A stretch of DNA of 64,000 bases, from NCBI GenBank assembly GCA_016184125.1, contig JACPDG010000044.1, positions 62,001-126,000 on the forward strand, written 5' to 3'. Below the pieces are notes generated by a model. It did no database searches. It was not told the DNA's origin and worked only from the letters and a program-made list of their open reading frames with translations. The position numbers and the translations under genes are program-made. Shown here one piece after another: positions 38,220 through 47,747 of this stretch. Source of the DNA: Candidatus Rokuibacteriota bacterium. GTDB taxonomy: Bacteria > Methylomirabilota > Methylomirabilia > Rokubacteriales > CSP1-6. Position 1 is the stretch's first letter. Each line of letters opens with the position of its first letter.

Positions 38220-39368
38220 ATGTCTTGGGAGCAGGTCTTCGGATTGATCACGAGCATCTTGCTGACCCAGACCGGGGTTCCCAACCTGGCCTTCAAAGAG
38301 GTCGTCATGCTCCTGATCGCCTTCTTTTTCCTCTATCTGGCCGTGGCCAAGGAGTATGAGCCCCTGCTGCTGGTGCCCATCGGCTTCGGGATCTTCCTGG
38401 TCAACTTCCCGCTGGCGCCTCTCATGGGTGTCACCGAGGCCGGACACCCCGAGCTGCTCCGTGCGTTCTACAGATACGGCGTCGAATGGGAGATCATCCC
38501 CTCGGTCATCTTCCTGGGGCTGGGGGCCATGACCGATTTCGGTCCGTTGATCGCGAACCCCAAGACCCTGATCATCGGCGCCGGAGCGCAGCTCGGAGTC
38601 TTCATCACGTATATCGGCGTCCTCTTCTTCGGGTTCACCTTGAAGGAAGCCGCCTCCGTGGGGATCATCGGTGGGGCCGACGGTCCGACCACCATCTATC
38701 TGACGGCCAAGCTCGCGCCACACCTGCTGGGGGCCAACGCACTGGCGGCCTATTCCTACATGGCCATGGTTCCCCTGATCCAGCCTCCCATCATGAAGCT
38801 CCTGACCTCGGACACGCAGCGCCGGATCCAGATGCGGCAGCTTCGGCCCGTGTCGGCCAGGGAGAAGCTCATGTTCCCCCTCATCGGCGCGAGCCTGATC
38901 ATCCTGCTCATCCCGGCGGTGGCCCCTCTGATGGGGATGTTCATGTTCGGGAACTTCATGCGCGAGTGCGGCGTGGTCAGGCGCCTGACCGACACGGCCC
39001 AGAATGCGTTGATGAACATCGTGACCATCTTCCTCGGGCTTTCGGTGGGAGCCACCATGCAGGCCGATGCCTTCTTGAGCTACAAGCCGCTGCTCATCTT
39101 CGGCTTCGGTCTGTTCGACTTCATGGTCTGCACCGCGGGCGGGATCTTCACGGTGCAGGTCATGAACCTGTTCGTGAAGGAAAAGATGAATCCGCTGATC
39201 GGGTCCGCCGGTGTCTCGGCCGTTCCCATGGCGGCGCGGGTCTCCCACTCGATGGGGCTGAGAGCCGATCCGGACAACTGGTTGCTGATGCACGCCATGG
39301 GCCCCAATCTCGCCGGCGTGATCGGTTCGGCGGCAGCGGCCGGGATGTTCATCGCCATGTTCCAGTAG
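38220..39368 (+). CDS. mmdB: Sodium-pumping decarboxylase beta subunit
   Basis: 382-residue integral membrane protein that couples decarboxylation of carboxybiotin to sodium export. The OadB/MmdB signature [14 protein letters not shown], with the essential Asp, is at about residues 155-168; also [29 protein letters not shown], and [19 protein letters not shown] at the end. AGGAAAGGAA is a good ribosome site for ATG 38220; the upstream open frame is promoter region. Base and codon use are less GC-extreme than in the neighbours. Confidence 0.94.
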   Translation: MSWEQVFGLITSILLTQTGVPNLAFKEVVMLLIAFFFLYLAVAKEYEPLLLVPIGFGIFLVNFPLAPLMGVTEAGHPELLRAFYRYGVEWEIIPSVIFLGLGAMTDFGPLIANPKTLIIGAGAQLGVFITYIGVLFFGFTLKEAASVGIIGGADGPTTIYLTAKLAPHLLGANALAAYSYMAMVPLIQPPIMKLLTSDTQRRIQMRQLRPVSAREKLMFPLIGASLIILLIPAVAPLMGMFMFGNFMRECGVVRRLTDTAQNALMNIVTIFLGLSVGATMQADAFLSYKPLLIFGFGLFDFMVCTAGGIFTVQVMNLFVKEKMNPLIGSAGVSAVPMAARVSHSMGLRADPDNWLLMHAMGPNLAGVIGSAAAAGMFIAMFQ

Positions 39369-39377
39369 GAGGCATTC

Positions 39378-40289
39378 GTGAGAGCGAAACGGTGCCGGGG
39401 ATTCGCCCTCCTCGTGCTGGCCTGTCTCATCGTGACTCCGTCGCCCGGCCTGGCAGCGTTCGGAGACGACACGGAGAAGCCTGCGCCCGAGTTCACCCGA
39501 AAGGGGGAGGTCGTCACCGCAACACTGATTCCCCGTGCCAAGAGCACCAGCGTGGACATCGACGTCAGGGTCTCCGGAGGAACGCTCGACGAGGTCAGGG
39601 CGTACGACTTCGAGAACGCTCGACGACCCGAGGTCGACATCAAGGATTACAAGAGCGGCCTGTTCGAGATCCGCATCCGCGATGTGAACACGAGCGGAGA
39701 AGCCCGGCTCTCCATGACCTCGTCCTTTTTCACATCGGGCACGGAGCTCTGGATCTTCAACCCGAAACGGCCGTCTGCCTGGATGAAGGTCGACGCCGTC
39801 GAAACGATCAGCCATCCCGGCGGCGCCTACGAGCTGGCCGTCAGGGCCGCCGACGGCGGAGACTTCGATGCCGACGGTGCCGCCGACGGACGCATGACCG
39901 TGATCGCCGGTCCGAGGGACTCGTTCTGGGGATATGCGCTCGGGACGCTCTTCATCCGTTTCGCCGGCATCTTCGTCGTGCTGGCCATCCTGATGATCGG
40001 CATGGTCCTCGCCGGACGGGTCTTCCAGGTGATGGAGCGACGAGGTGTGACCGCTGCACCGGCGCCCCCGCCGCCCGAGACGGTCCGGGAAGCTCGGGCA
40101 ACGGGAACGCCTGCCGAAGTCGAACCGGAACTGGCGGCGGCCATCGCCGGCGCCCTGCACCTCTACTTCAGGTCCATGCGACCGGACACGGTGGATCTTG
40201 GCGTACCGGATGGCAGCGCCTGGGCCCAGAGCGGGAGGATGAAGATCATGGAGGAGCGGTTCCTGGTCTTCAACCGTCGTGCGCGCTGA
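39378..40289 (+). CDS. OadG-like gamma subunit with large periplasmic domain
   Basis: 303 residues from GTG after AGGAGG. Signal peptide (about 1-26, ALLVLACLIVTPSPGLAA), a periplasmic beta-rich region to about residue 185, one membrane helix (FAGIFVVLAILMIGMVLAG), a Pro/Ala linker, and a cytoplasmic tail ELAAAIAGALHLYF. The helix and tail match OadG/MmdD gamma subunits, normally only ~100 residues. The exported domain is an unusual addition of unknown role. Confidence 0.8.
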   Translation: MRAKRCRGFALLVLACLIVTPSPGLAAFGDDTEKPAPEFTRKGEVVTATLIPRAKSTSVDIDVRVSGGTLDEVRAYDFENARRPEVDIKDYKSGLFEIRIRDVNTSGEARLSMTSSFFTSGTELWIFNPKRPSAWMKVDAVETISHPGGAYELAVRAADGGDFDADGAADGRMTVIAGPRDSFWGYALGTLFIRFAGIFVVLAILMIGMVLAGRVFQVMERRGVTAAPAPPPPETVREARATGTPAEVEPELAAAIAGALHLYFRSMRPDTVDLGVPDGSAWAQSGRMKIMEERFLVFNRRAR

Positions 40290-40312
40290 CATCCACGAGT
40301 GAAGAGGCGGCC

Positions 40313-40789
40313 ATGAGATATCAGATCGCCATCAAGGACAGGAAGTTCGACGTGGAAGTGGTCGACGTGCAGGCCGGCGTCGCCACGGTGCTCGTCAACG
40401 GAGAATCGTACGCCGTCACCATCGAGAACTACGCGGCGATCGCGGGCGCGGGACCGATCTCGGGAGCTCGGGCCGCTCCTGCCGTGACGAGGCCCGCCGC
40501 AGCACCATCGGCCATCAAGGCCGCTCCGCAGCCTGTGAAACCTGCGCAGCCGGCGGCCACTGCCGCTCCCGGGGGAGGGACCGCCATCATCGCCCCGATC
40601 CCGGGTCTCATGCTCGAGATCAAGGTGAAGGTGGGAGACACGGTCACCGCCGGCCAGACCGTGGCCATCCTGGAAGCGATGAAGATGGAAAACAACATCG
40701 CCACCAGCGTGAGTGGCCGGGTGATGGACATCGTGGCTGCCAAGGGCGCACAGATCGGCACGGGTGACATGATCATGATCGTCGGGTAG
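40313..40789 (+). CDS. mmdC: Biotin carboxyl carrier subunit of decarboxylase
   Basis: 158 residues. N-terminal ~45 residues form a small beta domain (YQIAIKDRKFDVEVVDV), then an Ala/Pro linker, then the biotinyl domain with the biotin lysine in EAMKMEN (about residue 125). It ends the mmdB-gamma-mmdC set and carries CO2 from mmdA to the membrane beta subunit. Confidence 0.94.
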   Translation: MRYQIAIKDRKFDVEVVDVQAGVATVLVNGESYAVTIENYAAIAGAGPISGARAAPAVTRPAAAPSAIKAAPQPVKPAQPAATAAPGGGTAIIAPIPGLMLEIKVKVGDTVTAGQTVAILEAMKMENNIATSVSGRVMDIVAAKGAQIGTGDMIMIVG

Positions 40790-40823
40790 AGCCGGAGGTC
40801 CGGAGAGCGACCGGCAGCATCAT

Positions 40824-40852
40824 TTGACAGCGATCGGCGCGGGTGCCAGCAT
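40824..40852 (+). promoter_or_regulatory. Possible promoter of the nitronate monooxygenase gene
   Basis: TTGACA (40824-40829), 17-base spacer, CAGCAT (40847-40852). The -35 is perfect and the -10 weak, like the TAGCAT promoter at 20.0 kb. It lies 44 bases before the ATG. Confidence 0.45.
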
Positions 40853-40896
40853 CCGACCACCCCCGGCTCGCGTCAAGCCGTCCAAGGAGGTTCTGC

Positions 40897-41898
40897 ATGG
40901 CGACGACCGAGACGCGTTCCGCGCTCCACACGCCGCTCTGCGACCGGCTCGGCATCCGCTACCCGATCTGCCAGGCAGGGATGGGATACGTCGCCCGCTC
41001 CGGGCTCGCCGCGGCGGTGTCCGCGGCCGGCGGGCTCGGCGTCATCGCGGCCGCGCACTGCACCCCGTCGGAGTTACGAAACGAGATCCGCCGCGTCCGC
41101 GATCTCACCGACCGGCCCTTCGGCGTCGACATCCTCTTCGCCACCGTGCGCGCCGCGGGCGACGAGGTCAACCGCTTCACCGACGCGGTGAAGCGGTGGG
41201 TCGACGTCACGCTCGACGCGCGCGTCCCCGTGCTCGTTGCGGGTCTCGGCAGCCCCGGGCCGGTCACCGCCCAGGCCCACCGGCTCGGCATGACGGTGAT
41301 GGCGCTCTGCGGAAACGTCAAGCAGGCGCGCGACCACGCGGCCAACGGCGTCGACGTCGTCATCGCGCAGGGACACGAGGCGGGCGGCCATACCGGTCGC
41401 GTCGGCGGCCTCGTGCTCGTTCCGGCGGTCGCCGATGCGGTCGCGCCTCGGCCGGTCGTGGCCGCCGGCGGGATCGCGGACGGTCGGGGCCTCGTCGCCG
41501 CGCTGGCGCTGGGCGCCCACGGGATCTGGATCGGGACGCGGTTCATCGCCACGCCCGAGGCCCACGCCCACGACAACTACAAGCGCAAGGTCATCGCGAT
41601 CGACGAGGAGGGCACGGTCGTGACGCGCGGCGCGAGCGGCAAGCCGTGCCGGTTGATCCGCAACGACTTCACGCGCGACTGGGAGCGGCGGACCGCCGAG
41701 ATCCTGCCGTTCCCGATCCAGGCGGAGCGGGTCGGGCATCCCGCCGCGCTGCTCGCCCGGGAGCGCGGCGACGTCGACAACGGCAACGCGCCGTGCGGGC
41801 AGAGCGCGGGGCTGATCCGCGAGATCCGGCCGGCGCGTGACGTCGTCACGTCCATCGTGGAGGACGCCGAGCGCGTCCTCGCCCGCCTGCGGGGCTGA
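40897..41898 (+). CDS. Nitronate monooxygenase family flavoprotein
   Basis: 333 residues from ATG 40897, which follows AAGGAGG; a longer open frame upstream covers the promoter. LGIRYPICQAGMGYVA, GGLGVIAAAHCTP, FGVDILFATV, VIAQGHEAGGHTGRVGGLVLVP and AAGGIADGRGLVAALALGAHGIWIGTRFIATPEA are typical of FMN-dependent 2-nitropropane dioxygenase/nitronate monooxygenase, including the active His in GHEAGGH. Some relatives are enoyl reductases. Confidence 0.91.
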   Translation: MATTETRSALHTPLCDRLGIRYPICQAGMGYVARSGLAAAVSAAGGLGVIAAAHCTPSELRNEIRRVRDLTDRPFGVDILFATVRAAGDEVNRFTDAVKRWVDVTLDARVPVLVAGLGSPGPVTAQAHRLGMTVMALCGNVKQARDHAANGVDVVIAQGHEAGGHTGRVGGLVLVPAVADAVAPRPVVAAGGIADGRGLVAALALGAHGIWIGTRFIATPEAHAHDNYKRKVIAIDEEGTVVTRGASGKPCRLIRNDFTRDWERRTAEILPFPIQAERVGHPAALLARERGDVDNGNAPCGQSAGLIREIRPARDVVTSIVEDAERVLARLRG

Positions 41899-41982
41899 CG
41901 CGGAGAGCCGGGCCCGGCCGCGACGACTGAACGCCTTGTCGCGTCGCTCTTCGAGCTCGTCGGGGCCGGGGAGCTCGAGCGC

Positions 41983-42300
41983 TCAATCTCGCGGCGGCGT
42001 CGCGCCCTTTCGCATCTCGTCGCGCATCGCGTCCTTGCCCGCCTCGAACGCCGTCATCAGCCGCTGCGTCTGCTCCTCGAACACCTCCCGGCTCTTGTCG
42101 AGCCACTCGCCGGCGCGGCCTTGCGCCTCGGTGGCGAGCGTCTGCGCGCGCCGTGCCAGGTCGCCGCCCTTCTCGCCGAGGATCTCGCGCGCCTGCTGCC
42201 CGGTGCGCGGGGTCATGAGCAGCGCGGCGGCGGCGCCGAGAACGGTCCCGAACAGGAACCAGCCGAGATACCCTGCTGCGTCGCTTCGGTCGTTCGCCAT
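41983..42300 (-). CDS. YtxH-domain small membrane protein
   Basis: 105 residues: one N-terminal membrane segment (YLGWFLFGTVLGAAAALLMTP) directly followed by TPRTGQQAREIL, the YtxH (gas-vesicle-like) signature, then an amphipathic, Arg/Glu-rich helix. General stress or envelope role in the family; specific function unknown. Probably co-transcribed after the DUF948 gene. Confidence 0.85.
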   Translation of the reverse strand: MANDRSDAAGYLGWFLFGTVLGAAAALLMTPRTGQQAREILGEKGGDLARRAQTLATEAQGRAGEWLDKSREVFEEQTQRLMTAFEAGKDAMRDEMRKGATPPRD

Positions 42301-42310
42301 GGTGCCCTCC

Positions 42311-42685
42311 CTATCCCTTCCGGAGCCGGTGGACGAACACGTCCACCCCCCGCTTGAGCCCGACGGCGAGGCTCAGGAGCTGACCGGTCCGCGTCAGTCC
42401 TCCGAGCGCGACCAGCACCCCGCTGATTCCGCCGAGGATCGCGCTCACCCGCTCGGTGACGGCACCGATCTGCTGAAGCTCGAACTGCGCATCGCGTGTC
42501 AGGCTGCGGAGCTCTCCGCTCAGCTGGCGCATCTCGCTGACCAGCGGGCCAAGCTCCTGCTCGAGCATACCAAGGAGACTCTCGGCCCGGGTGAGCACGC
42601 GCCGGAGCGCCAGCAGGGCCGCCGCCAGCGCGAAGGTGAGCACGAGGAGGCAGACGGCGAGCACCGCCTGGAGGGTCGTGGACAT
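42311..42685 (-). CDS. DUF948-like membrane protein
   Basis: 124 residues: N-terminal membrane helix (LQAVLAVCLLVLTFALAAALLAL) then heptad-like helices, and a second hydrophobic patch (ILGGISGVLVALGGL) before a basic end. DUF948 and YtxH genes are often neighbours. Its ATG lies 31 bases from the shared operator of mcmA, so this gene may be divergently affected by the same regulator. Confidence 0.78.
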   Translation of the reverse strand: MSTTLQAVLAVCLLVLTFALAAALLALRRVLTRAESLLGMLEQELGPLVSEMRQLSGELRSLTRDAQFELQQIGAVTERVSAILGGISGVLVALGGLTRTGQLLSLAVGLKRGVDVFVHRLRKG

Positions 42686-42715
42686 GGCGCGGAATTATGC
42701 GGGAAAACGCGCGGG

Positions 42716-42761
42716 AAAGTCAATGAATCCGTTGACTTTCCTGAGCCTCACTCCCTATAAT
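42716..42761 (+). promoter_or_regulatory. mcmA promoter with AAAGTCAA-N8-TTGACTTT operator
   Basis: Inverted repeat AAAGTCAA (42716-42723), TGAATCCG, TTGACTTT (42732-42739). The -35 TTGACT (42732-42737) is followed after 18 bases by a consensus -10 TATAAT (42756-42761). The 24-base operator is identical, in the matching orientation, to that of mmdA at 38.0 kb. A transcript from here would carry a ~195-base leader containing a palindromic element. Confidence 0.85.
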
Positions 42762-42837
42762 CACCCCCTCAGCCGATCGACGGTTGTCCCGGGGTGCCCC
42801 GTCTCCCATGATGTCAGCGCTCGCGAACCAGTCGGGT

Positions 42838-42953
42838 GGCCGAGGAGCGCCACGGCTGTGCCGGGGCGCTCCGAGCGCGGGGCCGGGGGAGCACGAGGGG
42901 GGCGTGAGCCCCCTTCGTCCGGGTGTCGGGGGCATCGATAGTCCCCCCATGGA
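42838..42953. repeat. Palindromic element, family A copy 7, in the mcmA leader
   Basis: Longest copy. It combines a degenerate first hairpin (GAGCGCCACGG / CCGGGGCGCT), the GGGGGCG-TGA-GCCCCC hairpin of copies 1 and 5, and the ending GCATCGATAGTCCCCCCATGG seen in copy 2 (quoted here to 20: CATCGATAGTCCCCCCATGG). It ends ten bases before the mcmA GTG, just ahead of GGAGG. Confidence 0.65.
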
Positions 42954-42962
42954 GGTAGAAGC

Positions 42963-44561
<1,599 letters not shown>

Positions 44562-44588
44562 TTCGCCGCGGCCTCGCCGCGTGGCCCG

Positions 44589-44633
44589 TTCGGGCGACCA
44601 TCGACCGCCGGCGGCGGTCGATGGTCGCCCGAA
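44589..44633. repeat. Perfect 45-base family B palindrome at a gene start
   Basis: 21-base perfect arms around a three-base centre (arms begin TTCGGGCGACCATCGACCGC). The right arm contains the ATG at 44621 used by the next gene, and the core ATCGACCGCC is shared with the repeat at 16.4 kb. As an mRNA hairpin it would bury the start codon. Confidence 0.75.
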
Positions 44634-45412
44634 CGCTCGCCGCCGCGCTGGTGCTCGCGGTCGCCGCCCCCGCGACCGCGGGGCTCGCGGACCGCGCGGG
44701 CGCCACGTTCGCCCTCATGGCGGACGACTTCATCGCGGCGTTCCAGCCGCGGGAAGGCGTCGTCGTCCACGTGAACGGCGACAGCATCTACCTGGACCTC
44801 GGAGCCGACGCGGTGCAGGTGGGCCAGGAGTTCACCATCTTCCGCAAGGGCGACGTCTTCACGCACCCGTTCACCGGCAAGCCACTCGGTCGCTACGAGG
44901 ACGTGCTCGGGTACGGGCAGGTGAAGCTGGTCAGGCCGCGATTCTCGGAGGCGCGCTTCATTCCCGCGCCGGGCAAGCCGCGGCCCGTCCCGGAGGACGG
45001 CGCGCGCATCACGAAGGGCCGGATCCGCACCGCCGTGACGCCCGTCCTCGACCTCACCGGCTCCGCGGCCGACCTCCGGCGCGTGCCGTACCTGATCGCC
45101 GGCGCGCTCGAGCGATCGAAGCGCTTCCAGGTCGTCGACCCGATCATCGTGAGGGACACGCTCACGTCCGCCTCGGTGCGCGTGGCGGAAGTCCTCGCGC
45201 GTCCGGACCGCGCGTCGCGCGCGGCCACCGACCTGGACGTCGTCGGGTGGGTGGTGCCGATCCTCATCGAGCGGCGCGGGATCACGTACCTCGACGTCAC
45301 CTGGGTGTCCGCGGTGACCGGGACCGCGCTCTTCTCGCGCCGCCGGCCGCTGGTGCCGGCCGGCACCATCGAGGAGCAGCGGTTCCCGTGGGAGCCGAGG
45401 GCCGAGGATTGA
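44621..45412 (+). CDS. Exported FlgT_C-like domain protein
   Basis: 263 residues from ATG 44621, giving a clean signal peptide (VARTLAAALVLAVAAPATA). A TTG at 44558, overlapping the mcmA stop, is possible; then the palindrome would be an in-frame insertion before the signal sequence. The segment VVVHVNGDSIYLDLGADAVQVGQEFTIFRKG with FTGKPLGRYEDVLG resembles the flagellar FlgT C-terminal domain; the later part (AGALERSKRFQVVDP) resembles TolB/CsgG-like N-domains. Related copies occur at 45.4, 57.8 and 59.7 kb. No flagellar genes are near. Confidence 0.7.
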   Translation: MVARTLAAALVLAVAAPATAGLADRAGATFALMADDFIAAFQPREGVVVHVNGDSIYLDLGADAVQVGQEFTIFRKGDVFTHPFTGKPLGRYEDVLGYGQVKLVRPRFSEARFIPAPGKPRPVPEDGARITKGRIRTAVTPVLDLTGSAADLRRVPYLIAGALERSKRFQVVDPIIVRDTLTSASVRVAEVLARPDRASRAATDLDVVGWVVPILIERRGITYLDVTWVSAVTGTALFSRRRPLVPAGTIEEQRFPWEPRAED

Positions 45413-45441
45413 GCCGGGGCGTGTGCTATCGTAGACGCCCG

Positions 45442-46143
45442 ATGCCACGGAGCCTCGTCACGTCCCTCGTGCTGCTGTCCGTCGTCCTCGGCGGCTGCGG
45501 CACCGTCCGCAACATCCTCGGGGTCCCGTCGCCCGGCGATCCGTCGGTCGCCATCCGGGCCGCCGAGGCGCGGTGGCTGCTGGTGAAGAACCCGCGCTTC
45601 GGGAACGTTCCGAGCGAGCCCGAATACATCTGGGTCGAGGAAGACAAGCGGCCCTGGACGACCCAGTGGGGCATCCCGCAGCGGGCGGCGATGGCGCCCC
45701 CGGAGGTCGTCGCGCGGTACGGACCACCGCCGGGCGGTGGCAAGGTCAGCCCGAGGCAGGGCATGCCGTACCAGGCGGGGGCGGACGCGCCACGTCCCGT
45801 GAGCGCGCCCGGCACCGCGGCGCCGGCGACGGCGGCCGCGACGGGCACGGCGGCCCCGGTCAGTGACGGCCCGAAGCGAGGCTTCGTCGTCTGGGCCGAC
45901 ACCTCGCGCATCGTGATCGACCTCACCACGCAGGACGGCCTGCGACCGGGCAGCATCGTGAGCTTGCGCCGCGACCGTATCCCGATCATCCATCCGATCA
46001 CCGGCGAGCGGCTCGGCGAGCTCGACGAGGAGGTCGCGACGGCGCGCGTGACCGAGACGCGCGAGAAGTTCTCCGTCGCCGAGATCCAGACGGTCGCCCC
46101 GGGCGCGCAGGTCCAGGTGCGGGACCGCGTCGTTCCGAAGTAG
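45442..46143 (+). CDS. Lipoprotein with FlgT_C-like C-terminal domain
   Basis: 233 residues. Lipobox LSVVLGGC with Cys near residue 19; a variable Pro/Ala-rich middle (about 90-145); C-terminal GFVVWADTSRIVIDLTTQDGLRPGSIVSLRRD and ITGERLGELDEEVATARVTE, the same pattern as the neighbour upstream. Probably an envelope protein; function unknown. Confidence 0.75.
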   Translation: MPRSLVTSLVLLSVVLGGCGTVRNILGVPSPGDPSVAIRAAEARWLLVKNPRFGNVPSEPEYIWVEEDKRPWTTQWGIPQRAAMAPPEVVARYGPPPGGGKVSPRQGMPYQAGADAPRPVSAPGTAAPATAAATGTAAPVSDGPKRGFVVWADTSRIVIDLTTQDGLRPGSIVSLRRDRIPIIHPITGERLGELDEEVATARVTETREKFSVAEIQTVAPGAQVQVRDRVVPK

Positions 46144-46152
46144 CTTCGGGGG

Positions 46153-47151
46153 GTGCCCAGCCAGGCGCTCGAGCGGGCCCTCAGGGAGCGCGTCGGCACG
46201 CTCATCGGCGAGGACCTGGCACGTGTCGAGACGGAGATCCGTGACGCGCTCGAGTCGCCGGTCGCCCTGATCCAGGAGATGGGCGGCTACATCGCGAGCG
46301 CGGGCGGCAAGCGGCTGCGCCCGATGCTCCTGCTCCTGGCCGCCCGGCTCGCCGGCTACCGCGGGCCTCGAAGCATCCACCTGGCCTGTGTCGTCGAGCT
46401 CCTGCACACGGCCACGCTGATCCACGACGACGTGGTGGACCAGGCGCCGCTCAGACGCGGCCGGCCGTCGGCGAACGCGCAGTGGGGGGACGACGCCTCG
46501 GTGCTCGTCGGCGACCACCTGTACTCGAGGTCCTTCGCGATGCTCGTGAAGGACAACGACCGGGCCGTGATGGACACGCTGGCGCGCGCGACGGTCTCGA
46601 TGACCGAGGCGGAGGTGTTCCAGCTCGAGCGCAAGCGGTCGGGCGTGACGACCGAGTCGGACTACGTCCGCATCATCACCCAGAAGACCGCCTCGTTCAT
46701 GTCGGCGTGCTGCCGCATCGGCGCGCTCCTCGGTGCGCTCGGCGCCGAGGAGGTCGAGGCGATGACGCGGTACGGCCTCGACGTCGGCGTCGCGTTCCAG
46801 ATCTCGGACGACGCGCTCGACTTCATCGCCGACCAGGACCGCCTCGGCAAGGCCATCGGGAGCGACCTGCGCGAGGGCAAGCGCACGCTGCCGCTGATCG
46901 CGGTGCTGGAGCGGGCGAGCGCCGGCGAGGCCGAGCGGGTTCGCACGCTGCTCAAGCGGCGCACCCTCGTCCCCGAGGAGATCGACGAGATCCGCCGGCT
47001 CGTCCTGGAGCACGACGGCGTCGAGTACGCGCTCCAGCGCGCGCACCGGTACGCCGAGCAGGCCAAGCAGGACCTCGAGGCGTTCCCGCCGTCCGAGGAG
47101 CGCCGGACGCTCGAGCTGATCGCCGACTTCGTCGTCGATCGCGACCGGTAG
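46153..47151 (+). CDS. ispB: Polyprenyl diphosphate synthase (octaprenyl type)
   Basis: 332-residue trans-prenyltransferase for quinone side chains. First aspartate-rich motif LIHDDVVDQA, second QISDDALDFIAD, with GGKRLRPMLLLLAARL, GDHLYSRSF and DLREGKRTLPLI. GTG start nine bases after the lipoprotein stop. It would supply the isoprenoid tail for the quinone that complex I reduces. Confidence 0.93.
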   Translation: MPSQALERALRERVGTLIGEDLARVETEIRDALESPVALIQEMGGYIASAGGKRLRPMLLLLAARLAGYRGPRSIHLACVVELLHTATLIHDDVVDQAPLRRGRPSANAQWGDDASVLVGDHLYSRSFAMLVKDNDRAVMDTLARATVSMTEAEVFQLERKRSGVTTESDYVRIITQKTASFMSACCRIGALLGALGAEEVEAMTRYGLDVGVAFQISDDALDFIADQDRLGKAIGSDLREGKRTLPLIAVLERASAGEAERVRTLLKRRTLVPEEIDEIRRLVLEHDGVEYALQRAHRYAEQAKQDLEAFPPSEERRTLELIADFVVDRDR

Positions 47152-47175
47152 ACGCTTCGATGAGGAGGTGACGGG

Positions 47176-47379
47176 GTGAGGGGCGTGCAGTTCGTGGTCG
47201 ACGAGAAGGGACGCAAGACGGGCGTGGTCATCGACCTGCAGAAGAATCCGGAGCTCTGGGAGGATGTGTTCGACCGCGCTCTCGCCCGAAGACGGAAGAG
47301 CGAGCCACGGGAGACGTTCGACGCGGTCAAGCGACGCCTAATCAAGGCAGGGAAGCTTCGTCCGCGTGCGTCGGCGTGA
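47176..47379 (+). CDS. Antitoxin of RelBE/ParDE-type pair
   Basis: 67 residues from GTG after GAGGAGGTGA. QFVVDEKGRKTGVVIDL and a Lys/Arg-rich end resemble small antitoxins of the type paired with RelE (prevent-host-death or DUF-type). The four-base overlap with the toxin gene supports the pairing. Confidence 0.75.
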   Translation: MRGVQFVVDEKGRKTGVVIDLQKNPELWEDVFDRALARRRKSEPRETFDAVKRRLIKAGKLRPRASA

Positions 47380-47636
47380 GCCGCTACGAGATCACGTTTG
47401 CACGATCCGCGCGTCGGCAGCTGGAGGCGCTCGAAGCGCGGCTGGTGGCGCGTGTCTGGGCCCGGATCCAGCGGCTTGCCGATCAGCCACGGCCCCCTGG
47501 TTGCCGGAAGCTCGAAGGCGAAGAAGGCCTGTGGCGGATCCGCGTCGGTGTCTACCGGGTGCTCTACGAGATCAGGGACGAGACGCGGGTCGTCGACATC
47601 GTTGCCGTGCGTCACCGGCGTGACGCATATCGCTGA
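47376..47636 (+). CDS. RelE/ParE-family toxin
   Basis: 86 residues. YEITFARSARRQLEAL, RIQRLADQPRPPGCRKL, LWRIRVGVYRVLYEI and VVDIVAVRHRRDAYR are classic RelE-type mRNA interferase sequence, ending in the usual R..AYR. Complete in length. It overlaps its antitoxin. Confidence 0.9.
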   Translation: MSRYEITFARSARRQLEALEARLVARVWARIQRLADQPRPPGCRKLEGEEGLWRIRVGVYRVLYEIRDETRVVDIVAVRHRRDAYR

Positions 47637-47747
47637 ACAACGGAGTGTGCCTGACTCGCGCCTCTACGTGACGCCCCGCTTCGCGGTCGGCAGGTGAGGC
47701 GCAGCGTCCGGTGCTGACGACCGCGTGATCTTCGCGCTCGCTCCGCC

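Noticed and set aside
42762-42962. Cobalamin riboswitch before mcmA
   Set aside because: No B12-box (GCCACTG-like) and no matching helices; only the family A repeat and a small hairpin are present.
44621-46143. Flagellar assembly genes
   Set aside because: Only a FlgT_C-like domain pattern is seen; no other flagellar gene lies in 64 kb, so the pattern is used as a domain label only.
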